DNA of 45,078 nucleotides. Source: Chelatococcus sambhunathii (GTDB taxonomy: Bacteria; Pseudomonadota; Alphaproteobacteria; Rhizobiales; Beijerinckiaceae). Shown here piece after piece: positions 8,452-16,814 of the stretch. The notes below the pieces were generated by a model. The model was not told where the DNA came from. It saw nothing but the letters and a program-made list of their open reading frames with translations, and did not search any database. Positions within the stretch are counted from its first letter, which is position 1. The number at the start of each line of letters is the position of its first letter. Position numbers and translations under genes: made by a program. Where the stretch lies: assembly GCF_001418005.1 (NCBI RefSeq), contig NZ_LIOL01000007.1, forward strand, positions 157,735 through 202,812, read 5' to 3'.

Positions 8452-9683
8452 GGATAGACGTCGACCCTGTCGCCTTCGGCAAGGTCTGTCATGTCCTCGG
8501 GCAGTGCCGCGAGGCCGTCCGTCTTGGTGAGCGAGGTCAGGACGCCGGCACCGTCGCGCGGGTATTTCACCGCCTCGTATGTGCCGTCTCCTCCCCGCCG
8601 CAGGCTGACGCGCACGAACTCGCGCCGCCCGGCCTTCTTGCGATAGGCGAAGGCGGCCCGTGCCGGGATGGCGAGCGGGCGCGGTAGCTCCGCGCCCATC
8701 AGCCGGGCGAGAAGCGGGCACACCACGAAGGTGAAGGTGACATAGACGGCAACGGGATTGCCCGGCAGGCCGACGAAGGGCGTGCCGGCGATGACGCCCA
8801 TGGCGACCGGCCGGCCCGGCTTGATGGCGAGGCGCCAGAAGACGAGCCGGCCCGCCGCCTCCACCGCCGCCCGGACATGGTCCTCCTCCCCCGTCGAGAC
8901 ACCGCCCGAGGTGAGGATCAGGTCATGCTCCCCGCTCGCAGCCGCGAGCGCCTCGCGCAGGCGCTCCGGCTCGTCGCGCAGCACGCCGAGGTCCGACACC
9001 GCGACGCCCAGCCGGCCGAGCAAGGCGATGAGGGCGAAGCGGTTCGAATCGTAGATGCCGGCCGTGGGCAGCGGCTCGCCCGGTTCCACCAACTCGTTGC
9101 CCGTGGAGAAGACGGCAACCCGCAGCGGCCGACGTACCGGCAGGCTCGCATGGCCGACGGCCGCCGCGAGCGCGAGGTCCTGCGGCCTGAGGAGCCGGCC
9201 CGCCGCCAGCGCCACCGCGCCGCGCGCAATGTCCTCGCCCGCCTTCCGGCAATTGGCGCCGCGCTTCAGCCCCGACGGCAGGACGACCGTCCCGCCATCG
9301 AGCGTCACGTCCTCCTGCATGAAGACGGTGTCTGCCCCGGCGGGCATCGGCGCGCCCGTGAAGATGCGCACGGCATGGCCGGGGGGTATGGCGGCCGCGG
9401 CACTGCCGGCGATCACCCGCCCGGCGGCCGGCAGGCGCGTCTCGCCCTCGCGCGCAAGGTCGTCATAGCGCACGGCCCAGCCGTCGACGGCGGAATTGTC
9501 GAAAGGTGGTAGATCGACGAGCGCCGGCACATCGCGCGCCAGCACGCGGCCCTCGGCGCTGCGCACCAGCACATCCTCGATGCCGTCGACGGGCGCGATG
9601 CGCTCGCCGATCAGCGCCAGCGCCTCCTCGACGGACATCAGCGGCCCGCCGAAGGCGAAGCAGTCGTCACTCAGCTGGGCCAT
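8433..9683 (-). CDS. moeA: Molybdopterin molybdenumtransferase MoeA
   Basis: The 416-aa cytoplasmic enzyme inserts molybdate into adenylated molybdopterin. It begins MAQLSDDCFAFGGPLMSVEE, standard for alphaproteobacterial MoeA. It shows the MoeA N-terminal domain with LPPFDNSAVDGWAVR, GRVIAGSAA and IFTGAPMPAGADTV. The MoCF-binding domain has VAVFSTGNELVEPG, GIYDSNRFAL, ILTSGGVSTGEEDHV and PGRPVAMG-PFVGLPGNPVAV. A C-terminal domain IV follows. It overlaps the end of mobB by 17 bp, so mobB and moeA are co-transcribed. It supplies cofactor to the FDH and nitrate reductase encoded in this window. Confidence 0.96.
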   Translation of the reverse strand: MAQLSDDCFAFGGPLMSVEEALALIGERIAPVDGIEDVLVRSAEGRVLARDVPALVDLPPFDNSAVDGWAVRYDDLAREGETRLPAAGRVIAGSAAAAIPPGHAVRIFTGAPMPAGADTVFMQEDVTLDGGTVVLPSGLKRGANCRKAGEDIARGAVALAAGRLLRPQDLALAAAVGHASLPVRRPLRVAVFSTGNELVEPGEPLPTAGIYDSNRFALIALLGRLGVAVSDLGVLRDEPERLREALAAASGEHDLILTSGGVSTGEEDHVRAAVEAAGRLVFWRLAIKPGRPVAMGVIAGTPFVGLPGNPVAVYVTFTFVVCPLLARLMGAELPRPLAIPARAAFAYRKKAGRREFVRVSLRRGGDGTYEAVKYPRDGAGVLTSLTKTDGLAALPEDMTDLAEGDRVDVYPYALLG

Positions 9684-10206
9684 GCGCGGAAAGCCTCTCC
9701 ATCAGCCGCTCCACGGGCTCGGCATGGGCCAAGACGACATCGGCGATCGTTTCGATGTCGTCGATGTCGATGACCGGGCGCCCTGCATCGGGCAGGGCAA
9801 CGTCGCTCGCCACGGCGACGATGCGGCCGTCGTCGGGATGGAGCGGCGGCTTGCCGTTGGCCTTGCGGTAGACCTCCACCTTGACGTGCTCCTCGCGCTT
9901 GAAGCCCTCGACGAGGAGGATATCGCAATCGTCGATCAGCGCCACGAGCTCGGCGAGCCGCGGCTCGCGCTCGTCCCTCAATTCGCGCATCAGTGCCCAG
10001 CGCCGGCGCGAGGCCACCAGCACCTCGCGCGCGCCGGCCTGCCGGTGCAGGAAGGAATCCTTGCCCGGCCTGTCGACATCGAAGGCGTGATGCGCATGTT
10101 TGATGGTCGAGACGCTGAGCCCGCGGGCGACGAGAACCGGGATGAGGCGGGTGAGAAGGGTCGTCTTGCCGGAGCCGCTCCAGCCGGCGAGGCCAATGAC
10201 ACGCAT
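9667..10206 (-). CDS. mobB: Molybdopterin-guanine dinucleotide biosynthesis adapter MobB
   Basis: The 179-aa GTP-binding protein begins MRVIGLAGWSGSGKTTLLTR, with Walker A GWSGSGKTT at residues 8-16. HAHHAFDVDRPGKDSFLHRQAGA is the conserved MobB block, and ILLVEGFKREEHVKVEVYR contains the second family motif. MobB assists MobA in converting Mo-molybdopterin to the guanine dinucleotide form used by FDH and assimilatory nitrate reductase. The ATG at 10206 is placed exactly before the Walker A strand; the longer frame upstream runs through a terminator-like hairpin and is not credible. It overlaps moeA by 17 bp. Confidence 0.95.
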   Translation of the reverse strand: MRVIGLAGWSGSGKTTLLTRLIPVLVARGLSVSTIKHAHHAFDVDRPGKDSFLHRQAGAREVLVASRRRWALMRELRDEREPRLAELVALIDDCDILLVEGFKREEHVKVEVYRKANGKPPLHPDDGRIVAVASDVALPDAGRPVIDIDDIETIADVVLAHAEPVERLMERLSAHGPAE

Positions 10207-10225
10207 TGAGAAATCGATCCGGACA

Positions 10226-10260
10226 CGAGAAAGCCGGATGCCCCTTGCGAAGCATCCGGC
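10226..10260 (-). terminator. Terminator or attenuator between fdhC and mobB
   Basis: On the minus strand GCCGGATGC and GCATCCGGC form a perfect 9-bp stem around a 10-nt loop, followed directly by TTTCTCG. It lies about 90 bp after the fdhC stop and only about 20 bp before the mobB ATG, so it separates fdh from mobB-moeA or attenuates readthrough into them. Confidence 0.7.
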
Positions 10261-10300
10261 CCGACTGTGCACAAGGCGACGGGGTGCGTCGAGCCCTTCT

Positions 10301-10334
10301 TCCCCCTCCCCGCCACCCCGTGGGGGAGGGAGAG
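10301..10334. repeat. Dispersed C-rich/G-rich palindrome, copy 1
   Basis: CCCTCCCC and GGGGGAGGG arms flank GCCACCCCGT in the gap between fdhC and mobB. Related sequences occur at 29553-29596 and 38269-38304, always outside genes, which suggests a family of short intergenic palindromic elements. Confidence 0.55.
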
Positions 10335-10352
10335 AGGCCTCGGTCGTTAGCC

Positions 10353-11384
10353 CTATTCCGCCGGCACGGCCGTCGGCGGCACGCCGTGCTTGCCGTCGGC
10401 CGTGGCCTTGCGCTCCTCCTCGGCGACCCAGAGGCTGTGATGCTGACGCGCCCAGTTGAGGTCGACCTCGCCGTTGCCCATGGCGTCAAAGGCGCCCTCC
10501 ATGCCGAGCGTGCCGATATAGATGTGGCCAAGAATTACGGCCGTAAGGAGCACGCCAAGGAGGCCGTGCACCACCTGCGCCGTCTGCATGCCGGCGATCG
10601 TCGTGCCGTAGAACGGGAACAGCAGGATATAGCCGCTGACCGCGATGGCGGCGCCGACGAGGATGACGAGCCAGAACAGCATCTTCTGGCCGGCGTTGAA
10701 CTTGCCGGCCGGCGGATGCGCCTTGCCGACGATGCCGCCGCCCTGCGCGAACCACGTCACGTCGACGCGGCTCGGGATATTGCGCAGCGCCCAGATGAAG
10801 AACATCAGCACCAGCCCCAGCGTGAAGGGGAAGCTGAGATAGTTGTGGGCGTATTTCGCGGCCATCGAGAAGGTGGAGAAGGCCTCCGGCCCGATGAGCG
10901 GCAGCAGCAGCGACTTGCCGAAGGCGACGTTGAGGCCGGACAGCGCGAGGATGACGAAGCAGCTCGCCGTCAGCCAGTGCACGAAGCGCTCGAACCACCT
11001 GAAGCGCACGATGGTGCGGCCTGACGGCCCGGCCTCCGTGCGGATGCGCCCGCGCACCAGAAAGAAGACCGCGAGCACCGCGAGCATGCCGAGGATGGCG
11101 ATGCCGCCGATCCAGGCCAGCGTGCGCTCGTGATAGGCCCGCCATTCCTGCCCCTCGACCTGGATCAGCGTCGCCGCCTTCCGGTCGGGGATCGACACGC
11201 GGCCGGTGACCCGGTCGAGTGCCTGCATGAGCTGCTCTTCCCTCACCGCCTCGGTCGTCGGATTGACCTGGGCGAAAGCGGAGCCCGTCGCCGCGGGCAG
11301 CGCGAGGAGCAGCGCCAGCAGCATCGTCAGTGCGGCGGCGATGCCGCGGGCCGACCAGCGCCGATCGTGTCCTGTGCGGGTCAT
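10353..11384 (-). CDS. fdhC: Formate dehydrogenase gamma subunit (cytochrome b)
   Basis: The 343-aa membrane subunit passes electrons from the iron-sulfur subunit through b hemes to quinone. It starts MTRTGHDRRWSARGIAAALT with a cleavable signal (ending near SAFAQ) and has a short periplasmic stretch. A first transmembrane segment lies near GIAILGMLAVLAVFFLVRG. The four-helix cytochrome b domain follows: RFRWFERFVHWLTASCFVIL, YAHNYLSFPFTLGLVLMFF, FWLVILVGAAIAVSGYILL, and VVHGLLGVLLTAVILGHIYI, which supply candidate His ligands. GGGAGGAA about 7 nt upstream fixes the ATG at 11384. It is the last fdh structural gene, 37 bp after fdhB, with a strong hairpin downstream. Confidence 0.94.
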   Translation of the reverse strand: MTRTGHDRRWSARGIAAALTMLLALLLALPAATGSAFAQVNPTTEAVREEQLMQALDRVTGRVSIPDRKAATLIQVEGQEWRAYHERTLAWIGGIAILGMLAVLAVFFLVRGRIRTEAGPSGRTIVRFRWFERFVHWLTASCFVILALSGLNVAFGKSLLLPLIGPEAFSTFSMAAKYAHNYLSFPFTLGLVLMFFIWALRNIPSRVDVTWFAQGGGIVGKAHPPAGKFNAGQKMLFWLVILVGAAIAVSGYILLFPFYGTTIAGMQTAQVVHGLLGVLLTAVILGHIYIGTLGMEGAFDAMGNGEVDLNWARQHHSLWVAEEERKATADGKHGVPPTAVPAE

Positions 11385-11421
11385 GGCTCGTTCCTCCCCT
11401 CCCGTCGGCCGCTCGGCCCGA

Positions 11422-12018
11422 TCAAACGTCGATCGTCTCGCGATAGGCCGTCTTCCAGCCCCACGCACCGGAGCCGTAGCCGCGCTTGAGCACGCGTTCC
11501 TTGTAGATGGCGGCGATGATCTCGCCGTCGCCGGCGAGCAGCGACTTCGTCGAGCACATCTCGGCGCAGAGCGGCAGCTTGCCTTCGGCGATGCGGTTCG
11601 CGCCATATTTCTGGTACTCGGCGGCGGTCAGGTCCGGCTCGGGCCCGCCGGCGCAGTAGGTGCACTTGTCCATCTTGCCGCGCGAGCCGAAATTGCCGAC
11701 GCGCGGATATTGCGGCGCGCCGAACGGGCAGGCGTAGAAGCAATAACCGCAGCCGATGCACAGATCCTTCGAATGCAGCACGATGCCGTCGGCCGTGTTG
11801 TAGAAGCAGTCGACCGGACAGACGGCCTTGCAGGGCGCGTCCGTGCAATGCATGCAGGCCATGGAGATCGACCTCTCGCCCGGCTTGCCATCGTTGATGG
11901 TGACGACGCGCCGGCGGTTGATGCCCCAGGGCACCTCGTTCTCGTTCTTGCAGGCGGTCACGCAGGCGTTGCACTCGATGCAACGGTCGGCGTCGCAGAG
12001 GAATTTCAAACGGGCCAT
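11422..12018 (-). CDS. fdhB: Formate dehydrogenase beta subunit (four [4Fe-4S] clusters)
   Basis: The 198-aa ferredoxin-like subunit has four Cys-rich motifs: CIECNACVTACKNE, CMHCTDAPCKAVCPVD, CIGCGYCFYACPFG, and a split CTYC...LCAEMCSTKSL. This is the arrangement of FdnH/FdoH-type subunits, which wire FdhA to the cytochrome b subunit. Unlike E. coli FdnH (about 290 aa) it has no C-terminal transmembrane helix, which is the shorter FDH3-type form. The start MARLKFLCDADRC at 12018 has GGGAGG upstream; an upstream in-frame start would overlap the fdhA stop. There is no signal peptide, so it is probably exported with FdhA by hitch-hiking on its Tat signal. Confidence 0.95.
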   Translation of the reverse strand: MARLKFLCDADRCIECNACVTACKNENEVPWGINRRRVVTINDGKPGERSISMACMHCTDAPCKAVCPVDCFYNTADGIVLHSKDLCIGCGYCFYACPFGAPQYPRVGNFGSRGKMDKCTYCAGGPEPDLTAAEYQKYGANRIAEGKLPLCAEMCSTKSLLAGDGEIIAAIYKERVLKRGYGSGAWGWKTAYRETIDV

Positions 12019-12029
12019 TTCATCCTCCC

Positions 12030-14936
12030 TCAGGCCGCCCTGATCTGGCACAGCGTCACCTTGCCCTCGTGCATGCCCGTCACCGGGTCATAGCCATAGG
12101 TGGTGATGGTATTGGCGCTTTCGCCGAGGACGATGGGATCCGCGCCCGGCGGGTAGTTCTTGCGCTGGTCCTCGCCCATGAACCAGCCGGAGAAGTGGAA
12201 GGGCATGAAGGCGACGCCCTTGCCGACACGCTCCGTGACGAGCGCCTTGACACGGGCCTTGGACTGGTTCTCCGGCCCCGTCACCCACACCCAGCCGCCG
12301 TCGCTGATGCCGCGCTCGGCCGCGTCCGCCGGATTGATCTCGACGAACATGTCCTGCTGCAGCTCGGCGAGCCACTTGTTGGAGCGCGTCTCCTCGCCGC
12401 CGCCCTCGTATTCGACGAGGCGTCCGGAGGTCAGGATGATGGGGAAGTCCTTCGCGATGCCCTTGTCCACCGCCGCCTTCTGGACGGTGAAGCCGATGTT
12501 GGGCACGCGGAAGCTCTTGAAATCCTCCCGCGTCGGATATTTCGCCACAAGGTCGGCGCGCGGCGAATAGATCGGCTCGCGGTGCACCGGCACCGGATCG
12601 GGCAGGTTCCACGCCACCGCGCGGGCCTTGCCGTTGCCGTAGGGGATGCAGCCGTGCTCCAGCGCCACGCGCTGGATGCCGCCGGACAGGTCTGTCGACC
12701 AGGAGACGGCGTCGGGATTGTTGCCGCCGATGCCCTCGATGGTGGCGCGCTCCGCCTCCGTGAGGTCGGCATCCCAGCCGAGCTTCTTGAGGACGCCATA
12801 AGTGAATTCGGGATAGCCGTCCGTGATCTCGGAACCCTGCGAGTAGGAGCCCTCCGACAGAAGCGTCACGCCCTCGCGCTCCACGCCGAAACGGGCGCGG
12901 AAGGTGCCGCCGCCGTCCTTCACGTGGATGTTGGTGTTGTAGAGCGTATGCGTGCCCGGATGCCGGTATTCGGGCGTGCCCCAGCACGGCCAGGGCAGGC
13001 CGTAGTAGTCGCCGCCGACCTCCGGCACGTCCTTCGCCGCGCGCAACGTGACGATGTCGAACTTGTCCTGGTTCGCCATATGCGCCTTGAGGCGCTCGGG
13101 CGACTGGCCGCAATAGCCGGTGGACCAGCCGCCGCGGTTGATCTCGCGCAGGATGTCCTCAGGCTCGGGCCTGCCGTTCTCGACCTTGATGTTCTTGAAC
13201 ATCTCGTCGGCGAAGCCGAGCTTCGTCGCCAAGCGATACATGACCTCGTAATCGTCTTTCGATTCGAAGATCGGCTTGACGATCTGCTCGCCCCACTGGA
13301 GCGAGCGGTTGGAGGCCGTGCGCGAGCCCGACGTCTCGAGCTGTGTACAGATGGGCAGGAGATAGGTGCCGTCCTTGCGCTGCGAGATTGCGGCGTAGGT
13401 CGTCGGATGCGGATCGCCGACGACGAGGAGGTCGAGCTTCTCGAGGCCCTTCACCATTTCCGGCATGCGGGGAATGGTGTTGCCGCCGTGGCCGAAGACC
13501 ATCATGGCGCGGACATTGTCCGGTTGATCCACTTGGTCCTTGGGCAGGAGCACGGCATCAAACCACCGCGTCGAGGGGATGCCGGGCGCCTCCATCATCT
13601 TCTTGTCGACGAAGCGCGAGAGCATCCAGTCGTAATCGACCTCCCACACCCGGCACCAGTGCTTCCACGCGCCTTCGGTGAGGCCGTAGTAGAGCGGCAG
13701 CGACGTGATATCGAGGCCGAGGTCGGTCGCTCCCTGCACGTTGCAATGGCCGCGGAAGATGTTGGCGCCGTTGCCGAAGCCGCCGACGTTGCCGGTGGCG
13801 AGCAGCAGGTTGCAATAGGCGCGCACGTTGGCCGTGCCGACCGAGTGCTGCGTACCGCCCATGCACCAGATAAAGGTGGACGGCCGCTCCTTGGCGAAGG
13901 TTTCGGCGACGCGCTTCAACTGCTCTCCGGGCACGCCCGTCACGTCTTCGACGGTGGCGGGATCCCACTTCTTCACCTCGGCGCGCACCTGATCCATGCC
14001 GTAGACGCGCTGGGCGATGAACTGCTTGTCCTCCCAGCCGTTCTCGAAGATGTGCCAGAGCATGCCCCAGATCACGGCAATGTCGGTGCCGGAACGGATG
14101 CGCACATATTCCGTCGAATGCGCCGCCGTGCGGGTGAAGCGCGGATCGATGACGAAGACGTTGGCGCGGTTGATCTCCTTGCCTGTCAGGATGTGCTGCA
14201 GCGACACCGGGTGGGCCTCGGCCGCATTGGAACCCATGAAGACAATCGTCTTCGAGTTGCGGATGTCGTTGTAGCTATTCGTCATGGCGCCATAGCCCCA
14301 CGTGTTCGCGACGCCCGCGACCGTGGTGGAATGGCAAATGCGTGCCTGGTGGTCGACCGAGTTGGTGCCCCAGAAGGCGGCGAACTTGCGCAGGAGATAG
14401 GCGCCTTCGTTGGAATATTTGGCCGAACCAAGCCAGTAGACGGACTCCGGGCCCGACGTGTTGCGGATCTCCATGAGCTTGTCGCCGATCTCGTTGATGG
14501 CGTCGTCCCAGGAGATGCGCTGCCAGGCGCCGTTCACCAGCTTCATCGGATATTTCAGGCGCCGGTCGCCATGCACCAGCTCGCGGATGGCCGCGCCCTT
14601 GGCGCAATGGGAGCCCCGGTTGATCGGGCTGTCCCATGACGGTTCCTGGCCCACCCACACGCCGTTCTGCACCTCGGCGGTCACCGTGCAGCCGACGGAG
14701 CAGTGGGTGCAGATGTTCTTCTTGCGCTCGACGGGCTGCTGGAAATCGGTGGGGCCGGCTTGCGCGCGGCGCACGGCGCCCACCTCGATCGTGCCGACCG
14801 CGGCGAGGGCACCGGCCGCGAAGCCGGCCCGCTTCAGGAAGGCGCGCCGGTCGACAAGGGATGCGCCCCCGAAGCCGGCGGCGACGGCCTGCAGCCGTCC
14901 CTGCGCGGCCGCAGCGAACTTGCGCTTGATGAGCAT
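12030..14936 (-). CDS. fdhA: Formate dehydrogenase catalytic subunit (Mo-bis-MGD, Cys type, Tat-exported)
   Basis: The 968-aa enzyme oxidises formate to CO2. A long Tat signal carries DRRAFLKRAG (twin Arg at residues 30-31). The N-terminal [4Fe-4S] ligands are Cys76, 79, 83 and 111 (CTHCSVGC...HCAKG). The Mo ligand is Cys201 in HQARICHSTTVAG, followed by the catalytic His202, so this is a cysteine rather than selenocysteine enzyme and no in-frame TGA interrupts the gene. The bis-MGD domains run through GSNAAEAHP, CMGGTQHSVG and the C-terminal molydop-binding region with DMFVEINPADAAERGI and GEDQRKNYPPGADP. GGGGGAGG upstream fixes the start. It is followed 11 bp later by fdhB and preceded by the small Tat protein. 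Export should place it in the periplasm, coupled to quinone through FdhB and FdhC. Confidence 0.97.
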   Translation of the reverse strand: MLIKRKFAAAAQGRLQAVAAGFGGASLVDRRAFLKRAGFAAGALAAVGTIEVGAVRRAQAGPTDFQQPVERKKNICTHCSVGCTVTAEVQNGVWVGQEPSWDSPINRGSHCAKGAAIRELVHGDRRLKYPMKLVNGAWQRISWDDAINEIGDKLMEIRNTSGPESVYWLGSAKYSNEGAYLLRKFAAFWGTNSVDHQARICHSTTVAGVANTWGYGAMTNSYNDIRNSKTIVFMGSNAAEAHPVSLQHILTGKEINRANVFVIDPRFTRTAAHSTEYVRIRSGTDIAVIWGMLWHIFENGWEDKQFIAQRVYGMDQVRAEVKKWDPATVEDVTGVPGEQLKRVAETFAKERPSTFIWCMGGTQHSVGTANVRAYCNLLLATGNVGGFGNGANIFRGHCNVQGATDLGLDITSLPLYYGLTEGAWKHWCRVWEVDYDWMLSRFVDKKMMEAPGIPSTRWFDAVLLPKDQVDQPDNVRAMMVFGHGGNTIPRMPEMVKGLEKLDLLVVGDPHPTTYAAISQRKDGTYLLPICTQLETSGSRTASNRSLQWGEQIVKPIFESKDDYEVMYRLATKLGFADEMFKNIKVENGRPEPEDILREINRGGWSTGYCGQSPERLKAHMANQDKFDIVTLRAAKDVPEVGGDYYGLPWPCWGTPEYRHPGTHTLYNTNIHVKDGGGTFRARFGVEREGVTLLSEGSYSQGSEITDGYPEFTYGVLKKLGWDADLTEAERATIEGIGGNNPDAVSWSTDLSGGIQRVALEHGCIPYGNGKARAVAWNLPDPVPVHREPIYSPRADLVAKYPTREDFKSFRVPNIGFTVQKAAVDKGIAKDFPIILTSGRLVEYEGGGEETRSNKWLAELQQDMFVEINPADAAERGISDGGWVWVTGPENQSKARVKALVTERVGKGVAFMPFHFSGWFMGEDQRKNYPPGADPIVLGESANTITTYGYDPVTGMHEGKVTLCQIRAA

Positions 14937-14949
14937 GTCGGCCTCCCCC

Positions 14950-15147
14950 TCAGTACCGGTTGACCCGGTAGAAGTCCTGGACGTGTTCGGTTTCGCGATA
15001 GCGCGTCTGGTCGTTGCCGGGAGGCTCGGCCATGGCTTCGGCCTTGTCGGCGACGACCGGTGCGAGCGCTGTCATGGCGGCGCCCGCACCGGCAGCGCCG
15101 AGGAAGCTGCGTCGATCGAGGACCTTTTTCTTCTTGTCGTCCTGCAT
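14950..15147 (-). CDS. Formate dehydrogenase region Tat-target small protein
   Basis: The 65-aa product begins MQDDKKKKVLDRRSFLGAAG, a classic Tat signal (RRSFLG) with an Ala-rich h-region, and has a short mature part ending DFYRVNRY. It matches the small Tat-target family regularly encoded just before fdhA (TIGR02811 type). Its role is unknown; it may be an extra subunit or export partner of FDH. GGGAGGAAGCC immediately before the ATG at 15147 is strong, and the same leader sequence reappears before the 19622 start. The gap to fdhA is 13 bp. Confidence 0.9.
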   Translation of the reverse strand: MQDDKKKKVLDRRSFLGAAGAGAAMTALAPVVADKAEAMAEPPGNDQTRYRETEHVQDFYRVNRY

Positions 15148-15172
15148 GGCTTCCTCCCCTCGTTCCTTCATG

Positions 15173-15955
15173 TCAGGCGGGCAGCGCGAAGGCTTCCGCC
15201 TCGATCTCCATCATGACGCGCCCGAGCGTGCCCACAGCCCGGTAGAACCGGCCGGCGCGCGAGGTCTCGAGATCCGCGAAGAAGCGCCCGGCCCACGGTT
15301 CCACGTGGCGGGCGAAGAACTCCCGTTCGCCGAGGCCGGCGATACCGAAATCGCAGCGGATGAGCCCGGCCATCGTCTCGCAGAGGATGGCGATGTGGTC
15401 CTCCGGCTCGGCCACCCGCTCGGCACGCTCGATGCCAAGCCGCGCGAGGTCGCCGCGTAGCACGGCGAGCGGACGCTCGTGCAGGAAGCCGGTGAGGTAA
15501 TAGGAGGCGTAGGGCAGGATCTCGCCGCGGCCGAGACCGATGAAAAGGTCGAAGAACTCGCGGCTCACGGCTTCGGCGTCCATGCCGGCGGCGGCATCGG
15601 CGAGCGCCAGATGCGCCATGCCGATCTCGCTCGCGTCGCCGCGCAGTTGCGCCAGCCGGTCGATGAGGTCCTGCCCCGGCGCGCGCCAGAGCAGCGCCGC
15701 GAGCAGCGCATATTCCTCGGCACGGGCCAGATCGATGGGATCGACGTCGGCTGCGGCGGCAGCATCCCGCGGCGGATACATGTCCGGGCGGAGCACGGCA
15801 CGGTCAACGCCGGTCAGCGCTTCGACGGCAAGGACCCGGTCGGCGGGCACGCGGCGCCAGCCTGAAATTGTCGGCTGGGACACCCCGAGCTGACGGGCGA
15901 GCGCACGCACACCCCCCGCTGCTTCGATGGCCTGACTGAGCCCCGCCTCGCGCAT
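15173..15955 (-). CDS. TorD-family chaperone fused to an N-terminal YdaS/Cro-type HTH
   Basis: The 260-aa product has two parts. Residues ~1-60 look like a YdaS/Cro helix-turn-helix: LSQAIEAAGGVRALARQLGV then SQPTISGWRRVPADRVLAVE, ending RPDMYPP. Residues ~75-260 are an all-helical TorD/DmsD-type chaperone: LARAEEYALLAALLWRAPG, EFFDLFIGLGRGEILPYASY-YLTGFLHERPLA, and EPEDHIAILCETMAGLI. TorD chaperones hold the molybdoenzyme before Tat export and assist cofactor insertion. The DNA-binding part suggests that the chaperone could also report FDH assembly to its own promoter. It is the first gene of the fdhA transcription unit. The start at 15955 precedes the HTH; the longer frame upstream is not family-like. 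Confidence 0.85.
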   Translation of the reverse strand: MREAGLSQAIEAAGGVRALARQLGVSQPTISGWRRVPADRVLAVEALTGVDRAVLRPDMYPPRDAAAAADVDPIDLARAEEYALLAALLWRAPGQDLIDRLAQLRGDASEIGMAHLALADAAAGMDAEAVSREFFDLFIGLGRGEILPYASYYLTGFLHERPLAVLRGDLARLGIERAERVAEPEDHIAILCETMAGLIRCDFGIAGLGEREFFARHVEPWAGRFFADLETSRAGRFYRAVGTLGRVMMEIEAEAFALPA

Positions 15956-16017
15956 TCCCGACCCGTTGCCTCCGTGTCTGAAACGGCAATAGGGCGAGCC
16001 TATCACCCCGTTTCCAC

Positions 16018-16034
16018 ATTGCAACCATTCCAAT
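16018..16034. promoter_or_regulatory. Candidate LysR-type operator upstream of torD-fdhABC
   Basis: On the minus strand ATTGGAATGGTTGCAAT is a 17-bp inverted repeat with one mismatch and a T-N11-A core, 63 bp before the HTH-TorD start. TTGCAA and TAGGCT lie just downstream with a 16-bp gap and could be -35 and -10 elements. The same half-sites occur at 19646-19662. Confidence 0.45.
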
Positions 16035-16133
16035 GAAATGCTGCAGTGCACCCGCTATGGCTGTAACGGCAGGCGTACGGCGGCGCGTGCCGTCCCCCGC
16101 CGCCGAGTCCGCGAAACCCTTGTGACGCCTCGC

Positions 16134-16814
16134 TCAGACCGGCGTCGCCGAACCCGAACGGCGGCGGGCAGAGGGTGACGGTTTCCCTAAATCTCTATTC
16201 AAATCTGTGTGATCTTTGCCCGTCGGCGCGATGGTGGACGGTGCTGGCGAAGGTCCGGGGGGCAACCGGACGGCAGCCGGCGCCTCATCCGGTTCCGGCG
16301 CCGGGCCGGGCGCCCGCTCGTCGGCCGGAGGTTCGATTGAGGCGCCGTTCTGCTGCACCCTCTCATCGGCGGGCGGCGGGGCCCCCTCGACGGCGGCGAG
16401 GAGGCGCTTGCGCACGGCCTCGCCAATCTCGAGCGGCCCGTAGCCCGGCATGCCGTCGGGAGTGTTCCAGTCCCAGTCGTAGTCCGCGAGACCGACGAAA
16501 TCGCGGATGCCGGGGTCGCTCACCCACAGGCGGCGCAGCGCCGCCTGGCGCCAAGCCGGCGGCACGTTGCGCTTCAGCCATGGCGTCAGATCCGTCTCCG
16601 GGCCGATGCTCTCGATCGGCGGCAGTTCCTCGAGCGGGACAGGCGCATCGTCTACCGGGGAAGCGCTGACCTGCGCCCCTGCCTCGGCCGTCGGTGCGGC
16701 AATCTCGTCCGGCGCCTCGGCGGGCACATTCACGGGCACCGTTGCGTCTTCGCTCCGCCGCGCGGCCTCCTTGCGGCGCGACCAGCGGGTGAGGAAGCCT
16801 TCGTCGCTGCTCAC
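16134..16814 (-). CDS. DUF3306 protein, FDH-associated
   Basis: The 226-aa product starts with GTG (MSSDEGFLTRWSRRKEAARR); a good AGGAGGGAGG lies upstream and the start overlaps the previous stop (GTGA). FLTRWSRRK at the N-terminus and the core TDLTPWLKRNVPPAWRQAAL-RRLWVSDPGIRDFVGLADYD-WDWNTPDGMPGYG are the DUF3306 signature. A long Pro/Ala-rich, probably disordered tail follows, and another low-complexity stretch lies between residues ~25 and 70. DUF3306 genes sit beside DUF3305 and fdh genes in many proteobacteria, so a role in FDH maturation or electron transfer is inferred from context only. No catalytic residues are recognisable. Confidence 0.85.
   Translation of the reverse strand: MSSDEGFLTRWSRRKEAARRSEDATVPVNVPAEAPDEIAAPTAEAGAQVSASPVDDAPVPLEELPPIESIGPETDLTPWLKRNVPPAWRQAALRRLWVSDPGIRDFVGLADYDWDWNTPDGMPGYGPLEIGEAVRKRLLAAVEGAPPPADERVQQNGASIEPPADERAPGPAPEPDEAPAAVRLPPGPSPAPSTIAPTGKDHTDLNRDLGKPSPSARRRSGSATPV

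Noticed and set aside
14334-14336. Selenocysteine at the FDH active site
   Set aside because: The residue at the active-site position is an ordinary Cys codon and no in-frame TGA interrupts the gene, so no Sec insertion is needed.
12069-14639. Long plus-strand frame opposite fdhA
   Set aside because: Antisense to a complete formate dehydrogenase gene with all catalytic motifs; the translation is not protein-like.
15956-16133. Sigma-54 promoter before the fdh operon
   Set aside because: TGGAATGGTTGCAA has the right words but only 7 nt between GG and GC instead of 10.
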